DNA of 64,000 nucleotides from JAOPZW01 sp963851295 (GTDB lineage: Bacteria > Actinomycetota > Thermoleophilia > Solirubrobacterales > Solirubrobacteraceae). Under the pieces are notes generated by a model. The model had not been told where the DNA came from and made no database searches. It saw nothing but the letters and a program-made list of their open reading frames with translations. The translations under genes were made by a program, and so were the position numbers. Below, in pieces: positions 1 to 6,197 of this stretch (its first letter is position 1; every line of letters starts with the position of its first letter). Location: positions 124,001-188,000 of the forward strand of contig CAWKOS010000004.1 of assembly GCA_963851295.1 (NCBI GenBank), given 5' to 3'.

Positions 1-209
1 TTCGCGTCATCGACGCTGGTGCGGTAGGCCGCGTTGGCGTCGAGGTCTGAGCGCAGGCGCGTCGCGCGCTCCGCGCCCAGCGGGTCGTCGGAAGGCTTGG
101 TGATGCGCTTGCCGCTCGAGACCTGGTTCTGCGCGTCGGAGAGGCGCTGCTGCACCTGCTGCAGGTCCGAGAGGACGTGGCGCTGCGGCATGCCGAAGGT
201 GATGCGCAT
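1..209 (-). CDS. flgL: Flagellar hook-filament junction protein FlgL, N-terminal part
   Basis: The gene runs off the left edge; 69 codons are visible, starting MRITFGMPQRHV and continuing into a QQVQQRLSDAQNQVSSGKR-like helix typical of the flagellin/FlgL N-terminus. FlgL (HAP3) is the second junction protein joining hook and filament. Its ATG lies two bases after the flgK stop, so the pair is translationally coupled, and flgK-flgL is the usual order. The flagellin-like N-terminus could also fit a flagellin, but the position directly after flgK and the MRIT start favour FlgL. Confidence 0.9.
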   Translation of the reverse strand, partial: MRITFGMPQRHVLSDLQQVQQRLSDAQNQVSSGKRITKPSDDPLGAERATRLRSDLDANAAYRTSVDDA

Positions 210-211
210 GC

Positions 212-1528
212 CTACAGCCCCACCCGGCCGGCGCGGTTGATGAGGGTGTCGAGCATGTCGTCGACGGTCGACATCGCGCGGGCGGAGGCCTGGTAGCCGC
301 GCTGGAAGGCGAGCATGTTGGCCATCTCCTCGTCGAGCGAGACGCCCGAGACGCTCTGGCGGCGGTCCTCGGCGCTGTCGACGGCCGCCTGGGCGACGGC
401 GGTGGCGCGGTTGGCGTTGTCGACGTCGGAGCCGACCTGGCGCACGAAGGCCGCGTACTTGTCCGCGGCGCCGCCGACCTTGTCGCCGACCGCCTTGACG
501 GCGAGGGCGATGTCGTTGGAGCCGCTGGCGGTGCCCGACCCGGCGACGACGGCCGTCGCGTCGATGTCCATGCTCGCGATGTCGGTGCCCGTGAAGAGCG
601 GCGAGCCGCCCGCGCCGGTCATCGCCGTGTTGACGTCGTTGCGCAGCGTGCTGGCAACGTCCTCGAGGGCGGTCTGGTACGCGGGGATGGTGGTGTTGGC
701 CAGGCGGTAGAGCGCGCCCGTCTGCCCGTGCTGCGGGGCGAAGCTCGAGGGCAGCAGCGGCGTCGGCGTCGTCTGGTCGTCGACGATCGTCTGGCCCTCG
801 AAGTTGACCTGGATGCGGCCGTTGGGCTGCGGGGCCACCGACACCTGGCCGTACTGGCTGAGGGTGTCGAGGAGCTGGTCGCGCTGGTCGAGCAGGTCGT
901 TGGGGCTCTGGCCGGCGTCGATGGCCGCGTCGATCGCGGTGTTGAGCTTGGAGATCTGGGTCGCGGCGGCCTGGATCGGGCCGGTCGAGCCGGTGAGGTC
1001 GGTGAGCTGCTGCTGGGCGGCGGTCGCGGCGTCCGTCAGGCTGCTCGACAGGCCCTTGAAGGCATCGACGAGCGTGTTGGCGGCCTGGGTGACGGCGTCC
1101 TTGTTGCTGCTGTTCTCGGGGTGGTCGGAGTAGGCGCTCCACGCCGAGTAGAAGTTGCCCAGCAGCTTGTTGATGCCGGTGTCCGACGGCTCGCCGATGG
1201 CGCTCTGCACGGCGTCGAGCGCCTGCGAGGTCGCCGTGCCGTCGCCCAGCGCCGTCTGCTGCGCGCGGACCTGGAGGTCCAGGAACGAGTCGCGGATGCG
1301 CTGGTAGGCGGTGACGTCGACGCCCTGGCCGAGGTAGGCGCCGCGGCCGTCCTGCAGCGCGCCGGCCTGGATGTGCGTGGGCGCGGTGGCGCCGAGCACG
1401 GCCTGCTGGCGCGAGTAGCCGACGGTGTTGGCGTTGGCGACGTTGTGCGCCGCGACGTCGAGGGCCTGCTGCTGGGCCTGGAGGCCCCGCAGGGTGGTCT
1501 GGAGTCCGAGGAAGCTCGAGATGCCCAT
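212..1528 (-). CDS. flgK: Flagellar hook-associated protein 1 FlgK
   Basis: FlgK (HAP1) caps the hook and forms the first hook-filament junction zone outside the cell. The 438-residue product has the N-terminal rod/hook-family motif around residues 25-40 (HNVANANTVGYSRQ) and the C-terminal FlgK signature LDEEMANMLAFQRGYQASAR near residue 400. It is shorter than the enterobacterial protein (about 547 residues), so the variable surface-exposed middle is reduced. It follows flgN, which encodes its likely secretion chaperone, after a three-base gap, and precedes flgL. No separate promoter is visible; transcription probably comes from the flgF/flgG promoters upstream. Confidence 0.97.
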   Translation of the reverse strand: MGISSFLGLQTTLRGLQAQQQALDVAAHNVANANTVGYSRQQAVLGATAPTHIQAGALQDGRGAYLGQGVDVTAYQRIRDSFLDLQVRAQQTALGDGTATSQALDAVQSAIGEPSDTGINKLLGNFYSAWSAYSDHPENSSNKDAVTQAANTLVDAFKGLSSSLTDAATAAQQQLTDLTGSTGPIQAAATQISKLNTAIDAAIDAGQSPNDLLDQRDQLLDTLSQYGQVSVAPQPNGRIQVNFEGQTIVDDQTTPTPLLPSSFAPQHGQTGALYRLANTTIPAYQTALEDVASTLRNDVNTAMTGAGGSPLFTGTDIASMDIDATAVVAGSGTASGSNDIALAVKAVGDKVGGAADKYAAFVRQVGSDVDNANRATAVAQAAVDSAEDRRQSVSGVSLDEEMANMLAFQRGYQASARAMSTVDDMLDTLINRAGRVGL

Positions 1529-1531
1529 GGC

Positions 1532-2074
1532 TCAGGCCTGCAGGTCGAGGGTCCGGAACGGGGACCGCTGGGGGCGGGCGGCCGTCTGCTGGTGGGCGGG
1601 AGCCGCGAGGTCGGCGTAGCCGGTGTCGGGCTCGTCGCCCAGCTCGCGCATGAGGTGGTCGAGGAAGGCGAGCTCCTGGCGCATGAGCGCGCGGTTGATC
1701 GCGTGCTCGCGGACGACCTCGGCGAGCAGGCCGCGCAGCTCGGCGGAGCGCTGGCGCGCGGTGGTCGCCTGGGCGGGCGGGAGCAGCTCGGCGAGCGCGT
1801 CGAGGGTGACGGCGTGGGGCGGGACGCCGAGGGCGGCGCCGGCGTGGGCGAGGATCGCGGTGCGGTTGTTCTCCAGCGCCGCGCGGCGGCCCATCTCGGC
1901 CTGGATGTCGGCGAGGCGGGCGAGGACGCTCTCGACGTTGCGCTCGCGAATGGCGGCGCCCTGCGTGAGGACGGCGTCGAGCAGCCGCGTGGCGGAGACG
2001 ATCTGGGCGTCGAGGTGGGCGATGACGTGATCGCCCAGGCCCGGGGTGACGGTGCGCGTCAGCGTCGTGCTCAC
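1532..2074 (-). CDS. flgN: FlgN-like chaperone for hook-associated proteins
   Basis: A 180-residue, almost entirely helical, charged protein. FlgN family members are cytoplasmic export chaperones for FlgK and FlgL, and this gene sits immediately before flgK. The N-terminal part (LLDAVLTQGAAIRERNVESV, about residues 30-50) resembles the FlgN helical hairpin with its alternating 'call' of Leu/Val; similarity in this family is always low. The GTG start overlaps the flgJ stop in the sequence GTGA, a typical coupled start. The identification leans on position and secondary structure more than on strict motifs. Confidence 0.75.
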   Translation of the reverse strand: MSTTLTRTVTPGLGDHVIAHLDAQIVSATRLLDAVLTQGAAIRERNVESVLARLADIQAEMGRRAALENNRTAILAHAGAALGVPPHAVTLDALAELLPPAQATTARQRSAELRGLLAEVVREHAINRALMRQELAFLDHLMRELGDEPDTGYADLAAPAHQQTAARPQRSPFRTLDLQA

Positions 2075-2427
2075 GACTGCGTCTCCCCGGTGTCGGAGGC
2101 GGGCTGGTCGGAGGAGACCTGGTCGGACGACGCCTGGTCGAAGCCGAAGTCGAGGCCGAGGCCGCCGCCCTGCTCGATGGCGTCGGCCATCGCGGTCGGG
2201 AGCATCGAGGCGTAGGCGCCGCCGAGGGCGTTCGACGAGCCGGAGTCGTCGCCGCCGCCGGAGTCGTCGCCGCCGGCGACGTCGAGCGTCTTGAACATCT
2301 CCTGCGTCATCTGCTGCACGAGGAGCTGCTCGAAGGCCTTGTTGGCGTCGGCGCTCTTGGCGGTCGCCGGCGTCGCCGTCTTCGGCGTCGCGGCGGCGGC
2401 GGTCGCGCTGTCGAGCGGGCCGATCAC
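2071..2427 (-). CDS. flgJ: Rod-binding protein (FlgJ N-terminal domain only)
   Basis: A 118-residue protein with the rod-binding signature AFEQLLVQQMTQEMFKT around residues 28-45, matching the N-terminal domain of FlgJ, which caps the growing rod. The muramidase half present in enterobacterial FlgJ is absent; a separate lytic transglycosylase gene lies at 19249. A Ser/Asp/Gly-rich stretch follows the motif, and the tail contains repeated S(S)DQ units. The GTG start is fused to the flgG stop (GTGA), and the stop is fused to the flgN start, so flgG-flgJ-flgN-flgK form one coupled series. Confidence 0.85.
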   Translation of the reverse strand: MIGPLDSATAAAATPKTATPATAKSADANKAFEQLLVQQMTQEMFKTLDVAGGDDSGGGDDSGSSNALGGAYASMLPTAMADAIEQGGGLGLDFGFDQASSDQVSSDQPASDTGETQS

Positions 2428-3158
2428 TTCTTGACCCCGTTGGCGATCTCGAGGGCCTGGTCGGCGACCTGGATCGCCTTGGACGCGAGCTCGAAGGAGC
2501 GCTGGGCGTCCATCATGTCGGTCATCGCGTCGCCCATGTCGACGTTGGAGGCCTCGAGCACGCCCGACTGCACCGTCGTGGTGCGCGGCGCGGCGCTGAG
2601 CGGGCCGCTGGCGCCCGAGACCTGGAAGCGGTTCTCGGCGCCGCCGTCGAGGCCGGCCGGGTTGGGGACCGCGACGAGGCGGATCTGCCCGACCTTCTTG
2701 CCGGCGACCGAGACGGTGCCGTCGCCGCCGACCGAGACGTCGTCGGGCTGGGTGCCCTTGGGGACCGAGATGGGCGGATCGAGCAGCGAGCCGTCCTGGG
2801 TCGCGAGGCGGCCCTGGGCGTCGAGCTGGAGGTTGCCGTCGCGGGTCAGCCACTGCTGGCCGCCGTTGCGGACCTGGATGAAGCCGGGGCCCTGGATGGC
2901 GATGTCGAGCGAGCGGCCGGTGTCCTGCGTGGCGCCCTGCTGCTCGTCGCGGCCGATCATCTGCGCGGCGGCGCCGCCGCCGAGGCGGATGGCGTTCGTC
3001 GCGCCCTCCGCGCCCTGGGTGTAGGCGAGGTCGCGGTAGGCCATGCGGACGCGCTTGTAGCCCGTCGTGCTCGCATTCGCGAGATCGTTGGCCACGGCAT
3101 CGAGCCTGCTCTGCTGCGCGGCCATGCCGGCCGCTGCGGTGTACATCCCTTCCAGCAT
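2424..3158 (-). CDS. flgG: Flagellar distal rod / basal-body rod protein FlgG
   Basis: A 244-residue rod protein (usual length about 260). It starts MLEGMYTAAAGM, has the rod-protein signature NDLANASTTGYKR near residue 25, the conserved LDIAIQGPGFIQV in the middle and the C-terminal NVDMGDAMTDMMDAQRSFE helix that packs in the rod core. It is the second of two paralogous rod genes here; the first (3257-3946) is named flgF. The two could be swapped, since FlgF and FlgG are close relatives; the longer product and closeness to flgJ favour FlgG. A sigma-28-type promoter lies 75 bases upstream. Confidence 0.88.
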   Translation of the reverse strand: MLEGMYTAAAGMAAQQSRLDAVANDLANASTTGYKRVRMAYRDLAYTQGAEGATNAIRLGGGAAAQMIGRDEQQGATQDTGRSLDIAIQGPGFIQVRNGGQQWLTRDGNLQLDAQGRLATQDGSLLDPPISVPKGTQPDDVSVGGDGTVSVAGKKVGQIRLVAVPNPAGLDGGAENRFQVSGASGPLSAAPRTTTVQSGVLEASNVDMGDAMTDMMDAQRSFELASKAIQVADQALEIANGVKK

Positions 3159-3232
3159 TGAAGAGAAACCTCTGTATCGGCGCGGCCTCCGCAGCAGGCG
3201 GTCCAGCCGGCGCACTCTTGTTGTCAGCCGTG

Positions 3233-3260
3233 TTGTCGGCCGCGCAGCGAGAGGCTTTAG
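3233..3260 (-). promoter_or_regulatory. Sigma-28-type promoter for flgG
   Basis: On the minus strand the -35 box CTAAAG (3260-3255) is followed by 14 bases and the -10 box GCCGACAA (3240-3233). The -35 box overlaps the flgF stop codon. The predicted transcript has a leader of roughly 65 bases before the flgG ATG. It would let flgG and downstream genes be made separately from flgF. Confidence 0.65.
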
Positions 3261-3946
3261 CCGGGCAGTCCGCCGACCTGCGTGGCGGTCTGCTGCAGCG
3301 TCGAGTCGATCGTCGTGATCGCGCGCTGCGTGGCCTCCATCGTGCGCATCGAGGCCATGAGGTCGACCATCGCGCGCGACGGATCGACGCCCGAGCCCTC
3401 CAGCGAGCCGGTGCGCACCTGGCCGGTGTCCTGCCCGCCGGCCTGGCCGGTGAAGTTGTTGTCGCCCTGCTTGGCAGGGTTGGCGAGCTTGAAGACCCCG
3501 ACCTTGCTCGGGTCGATGGTGCCGTCGGCGGCGACCTTGATCGGCTGGCTGTTGGCGCCGAGCACCTGGTTGCCGAGCTGATCGACGAGGGTGCCGCTCT
3601 TGTCGGCGGCGAAGGAGCCGTTGCGCGTGTAGCGCACGCCCTGGGCGGTGCGCACGCCGAAGTACCCGTCGCCCTCGATGGCGAGGTCGAGCGGGTTGCC
3701 CGTGTCGCGCAGTGGCTGCTGGCGCAGGTCGGTGGTCTGCTTGTCCAGCGCGGCGCCCGAGCCCAGCGGGCCGATGGTGGCGCCCGTGGAGCTGTCGCTC
3801 AGCAGCAGATCCCCGAAGGAGCGCTGCGAGACGCGATCGGCCTTGTAGCCCGGCGTCGAGGCGTTGGCGAGGTCGTTGGCCAGCTGATCCTGGCGCGCCA
3901 TCTCGGCCAGCATGCCCGACGCGGCGATGTAGAGACCACGTTCCAT
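3257..3946 (-). CDS. flgF: Flagellar proximal rod protein FlgF (FlgF/FlgG family)
   Basis: A 229-residue rod protein starting MERGLYIAASGM, with NDLANASTPGYKAD near residue 25, LDLAIEGDGYFGVRT in the middle and a C-terminal SRAMVDLMASMRTMEATQRA helix. These are the three conserved blocks of the FlgE/F/G family. As the first gene of the minus-strand rod operon and a paralogue of flgG it is best called flgF. The ATG is only 10 bases from the -10 box of its sigma-28-type promoter, so the leader should be at most two or three bases; I see no ribosome binding site. Confidence 0.85.
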   Translation of the reverse strand: MERGLYIAASGMLAEMARQDQLANDLANASTPGYKADRVSQRSFGDLLLSDSSTGATIGPLGSGAALDKQTTDLRQQPLRDTGNPLDLAIEGDGYFGVRTAQGVRYTRNGSFAADKSGTLVDQLGNQVLGANSQPIKVAADGTIDPSKVGVFKLANPAKQGDNNFTGQAGGQDTGQVRTGSLEGSGVDPSRAMVDLMASMRTMEATQRAITTIDSTLQQTATQVGGLPG

Positions 3947-3984
3947 GCAAGCCTGGTCGTCGGCGGCCGATCAAGGAACTTGAA
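3946..3984. promoter_or_regulatory. Divergent, overlapping sigma-28-type promoters
   Basis: Two promoters face away from each other in 39 bases. Minus strand (flgF): TTCAAG (3984-3979), 14 bases, GCCGACGA (3964-3957), then 10 bases to the flgF ATG. Plus strand (ylqG-like gene): TGCAAG (3946-3951), 14 bases, GCCGATCA (3966-3973), then 10 bases to its ATG. Each -35 box touches the first base of the opposite gene's start codon, so the arrangement is symmetric and the two polymerases cannot bind at once. Confidence 0.7.
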
Positions 3985-4523
3985 TGCAGGTCCCGCCGCA
4001 GATCACTCCCGAGCTCGTCCTCCTGCGCGCCGCCCTGCCGATCCCGGCGCTGCGCGCCGGCTCGGTCGTCGTGGCCCGCGTCCTGGACCAGCGCATGCTC
4101 GCGCTGGCCGGCGCGCGCGTGGCCGCGACCCTGCCCGACGACGTCAAGCCCGGCGAGGTCCTGCGCCTGCGCGTGCAGGAGGCCGGCCCCGAGCGCGTCG
4201 TCCTGCAGATCGTGCCCCAGGCGCCGCCGGCGGCGACCGCCGCCGTGGCGCTGCCCGGCGGGGCGTTCGCCCGCATCATCGAGGACGCCCCGGAGGAGGA
4301 GGGCGCCGGTGGCGGCCGCGGCTCGCGCGCCGTGCTCCTGCGCTACGACTCGCCGACCCTCGGCCGCCTCGACATCCGCCTCTCCGCGGCCGGCGCCGTC
4401 GTCCACGCCTCCGAGGGCCCGCCCGCCGACGCGGCGCGGGCCGCCGCGGGCGACCTCGCGAGCGCCCTGGGCGCCCCGGTCGCCGTCCTCGCCCGCAGGA
4501 GTGCGCTCGATGCCCGAGCGTAG
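3984..4523 (+). CDS. FliK/YlqG-like flagellar protein
   Basis: A 179-residue protein. The C-terminal part (about residues 115-170, with TLGRLDIRLSAAGAVVHAS followed by an Ala-rich helix) resembles the FliK C-terminal hook-length control domain; the N-terminal part (GSVVVARVLDQRMLALAG) looks like a small beta-rich domain. It is followed by an FlhX/YlqH homologue, the same pair as ylqG-ylqH of Bacillus, which supports a role in type III export substrate switching or an accessory of it. It is distinct from the long Ala/Pro-rich fliK at 19815. Function is inferred from context; sequence similarity is modest. Confidence 0.6.
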   Translation: MQVPPQITPELVLLRAALPIPALRAGSVVVARVLDQRMLALAGARVAATLPDDVKPGEVLRLRVQEAGPERVVLQIVPQAPPAATAAVALPGGAFARIIEDAPEEEGAGGGRGSRAVLLRYDSPTLGRLDIRLSAAGAVVHASEGPPADAARAAAGDLASALGAPVAVLARRSALDARA

Positions 4524-4773
4524 GCACGCCGCGGCCCTGCGGTACGACCGCGAGACCGGCGGCGCCCCGACCGTCGTCGCGGCCGGCAGCGGCGAGCTCG
4601 CCGAGCGCATCATCGCCCTGGCGATGGAGCACGGGGTGCCCGTGCGCGACGACGCCGCCCTCGCGGCCGCGCTGGCCCGGATGGAGCTCGAGGCCGAGGT
4701 GCCCCAGGAGCTGTGGGCGGCGGTGGCCGAGGCGCTCGTGTGGGCGTATCGGTTGACGGCTCCCGCTGCGTAG
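4510..4773 (+). CDS. flhX: FlhB C-terminal-domain homologue (FlhX/YlqH family)
   Basis: An 87-residue protein matching the cytoplasmic C-terminal domain of FlhB without the membrane part: ALRYDRETGGAPTVVAAG aligns with the region after the NPTH cleavage site, and PQELWAAVAEALVWAYRL matches the FlhB end (compare PEEFFGAVAAVLAFVYRT in flhB here). Family members can partly replace the cleaved FlhB tail in export specificity switching. The chosen ATG has a CAGGAG box nine bases upstream. It overlaps the upstream gene by 14 bases, so the two are coupled. Confidence 0.85.
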   Translation: MPERRHAAALRYDRETGGAPTVVAAGSGELAERIIALAMEHGVPVRDDAALAAALARMELEAEVPQELWAAVAEALVWAYRLTAPAA

Positions 4774-4778
4774 GCGCT

Positions 4779-5130
4779 CTGCGCGGCCTCGTCCGCCCGC
4801 GCTCGCTGCACTGCGCCGCCTCGTCCGCTCTCGCTCGCCGGGGTTTGTGGCGCCTAGAAGCATCACCGAGGGAGAGAGAGCCGTTGGCACTGGCGCGGCC
4901 GGGGCGCGAGCGGCGGCGTGGCGCGTTCCCACTCGTACCGGCAACGAGTGTCACCTAAGTCGGCTATATGCCGACAAAGGTGACACTCGTCGTGGCGGGG
5001 CGATGGAGGGCGCCGCCCGCGGCCGCGCAGACGCGGCCGCTCTTCTCCCTCGGTGAGTCTGTAAGCGCAGCGCAGAGCAGCAAGCGCCGGCGGACGAGGC
5101 GGCGCAGCGCCGCGAGCGCGGGAGGGCGCG
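4779..5130. repeat. Nested imperfect inverted repeat, about 330 bases, with central hairpin
   Basis: This 442-base gap holds no gene I can support. It is built as a large imperfect palindrome: 4796-4806 pairs with 5112-5122 (11 bases), 4811-4828 with 5090-5107 (18 bases, perfect), 4863-4875 with 5044-5056 (13 bases, perfect). All three share nearly the same centre (start + end = 9918-9919). Inside, 4944-4964 and 4970-4990 form a 21-base-arm hairpin with two mismatches and loop TATAT. The left flank also contains a ~30-base direct repeat (4779 and 4808). It resembles a non-coding miniature element or REP-type repeat; no transposase or clear target duplication is visible. Confidence 0.7.
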
Positions 5131-5155
5131 CCCGCCGTTCGCCCCCGAACGAATG

Positions 5156-5179
5156 AAGGCCCCGCAGCAGCGGGGCCTT
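5156..5179 (-). terminator. Intrinsic terminator of fliA
   Basis: A perfect 10-bp stem (AAGGCCCCGC / GCGGGGCCTT) with loop AGCA lies 37 bases after the fliA stop. On the minus strand it is followed by CATTCGTTC, a weak T-rich tail. On the plus strand TCTC follows, so it may also stop transcripts from the other side. Confidence 0.75.
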
Positions 5180-5215
5180 CTCAGGTACAGCGGGTGTCCG
5201 GTCGGCTCGGTCGAG

Positions 5216-6037
5216 CTAGGCGACGAGCGCGAAGAGCTGCTCGTCGGCCGAGAGGGCCTCGCGGAGGGTCTTCTTCATGGCCGTGTGGATCTGGCAGACG
5301 CGGCTCTCGGAGACGCCGAGGATGTCGCCGATCTCGGCCAGCGTGAGGTGCTTGACGTAGAGCAGCACGGCGACCTCGCGCTCGCGGCGGGGCAGGCGGG
5401 CGAAGGCGGCGCGGAAGCGCTCCTTGGCCTCGGTCTGGGCCGCGGCGTGGAGAGGATCGGTGCGGATGTCGTCGCCCGCGAGGGTGTCGACGCGCTCGAT
5501 CGTGGTCTGGTCGTCGGCGAGCACGGGGGTGTTCAGGGAGGTGACCTCCGAGCGCGAGATCTCGTCGCGGCGGCGGCGGAGCTCGTCGACGGGGACGCCC
5601 AGGGCGTCGGCCATCTCCTCGTTGCTCGGCCGGCGGCCGTGCAGGACGGTGAACTGCTCGACGACCTTCTCGATGTCGCGCTCCCAGCGGCGGACGGAGC
5701 GCGGGGCCCAGTCCTGGCGGCGGAGCTCGTCGAGGACGGCGCCGTGGATGCGCGTCCACGCGTACTGCTCGAGCGTGGCGCCCTTCTCCGGGTCGTAGCG
5801 CTCGATCGAGTGGATGAGCGCCTCGAGGCCGCAGGCGATGAAGTCCTCGGCCTCGCAGCGGGCCGGCATCTCGCGCAGCTTCTTGTAGACGATGTACTTG
5901 ACCAGGGGGGCGAAGGTCAGTACGAGACGGTCACGCAGCGCACGATCGTTCGTGCGGCGGTACTCGCGCCAGAGGGCGAGCGTGTCCTCCGAGGACATCC
6001 TGCGTGCCGCGCGACGGGGCGCGGTGGCGAGCGTCAT
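5216..6037 (-). CDS. fliA: Flagellar RNA polymerase sigma factor FliA (sigma-28 / SigD / WhiG family)
   Basis: A 273-residue sigma-70-family protein. Region 2 is seen in LVLTFAPLVKYIVYKKL and FIACGLEALIHSIERYDPEKG (about residues 38-90), region 3 in EFTVLHGRRPSNEEMADALG-like sequence, region 4 in LPRREREVAVLLYVKHLTLAEIGDILGVSESRVCQIH (about 210-250). The DWAPRSVRR motif between regions 2 and 3 is characteristic of the FliA/WhiG group. The ATG has AAGGAG seven bases upstream. It should recognise the many CTCAAG-N14-GCCGATNA sites in this window, including the one in front of itself. No flgM anti-sigma gene was found nearby. Confidence 0.96.
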   Translation of the reverse strand: MTLATAPRRAARRMSSEDTLALWREYRRTNDRALRDRLVLTFAPLVKYIVYKKLREMPARCEAEDFIACGLEALIHSIERYDPEKGATLEQYAWTRIHGAVLDELRRQDWAPRSVRRWERDIEKVVEQFTVLHGRRPSNEEMADALGVPVDELRRRRDEISRSEVTSLNTPVLADDQTTIERVDTLAGDDIRTDPLHAAAQTEAKERFRAAFARLPRREREVAVLLYVKHLTLAEIGDILGVSESRVCQIHTAMKKTLREALSADEQLFALVA

Positions 6038-6077
6038 GCTCGTTCTCCTTCAAGGGTGAGGGACCGGACGGGGCGTC

Positions 6078-6106
6078 GTATCGGCCTGCTACCGGGAGGG
6101 CTTGAA
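6078..6106 (-). promoter_or_regulatory. Sigma-28-type promoter of fliA (autoregulation)
   Basis: Minus strand: TTCAAG (6106-6101), 15 bases, GCCGATAC (6085-6078), giving a leader of about 33 bases with a good AAGGAG before the fliA ATG. The sigma factor gene thus carries its own target promoter, which implies positive feedback. Confidence 0.7.
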
Positions 6107-6161
6107 CGCCTGGACGGTTCTCGCACGCCACATCCCCAATTTTGGGTAGGTGACGCGGTCG

Positions 6162-6189
6162 CTCAGGAATTCCCTACGCGCGCCGATGA
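6162..6189 (+). promoter_or_regulatory. Sigma-28-type promoter giving a leaderless transcript
   Basis: CTCAGG (6162-6167), 14 bases, GCCGATGA (6182-6189), then exactly 8 bases to the ATG at 6198. The ATG inside the -10 box (6186) is in frame but should lie upstream of the transcription start. Confidence 0.7.
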
Positions 6190-6197
6190 ACGCACCC

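Noticed and set aside
728..2215. Long open frame on the plus strand opposite flgK and flgN
   Set aside because: It lies antisense to well-supported genes, has very biased Arg/Gly/Val composition and no family; open frames of this length are expected on the opposite strand at this GC content.
3158..4756. Continuous plus-strand open frame across flgF and the ylqG-like gene
   Set aside because: It mixes the antisense of flgF with an alternative frame of the ylqG-like gene; the real genes have family motifs and coupled starts.
4847..5156. Short open frames in the palindromic region
   Set aside because: They follow the repeat structure, have no start signals and read as low-complexity Arg/Ala-rich peptides.
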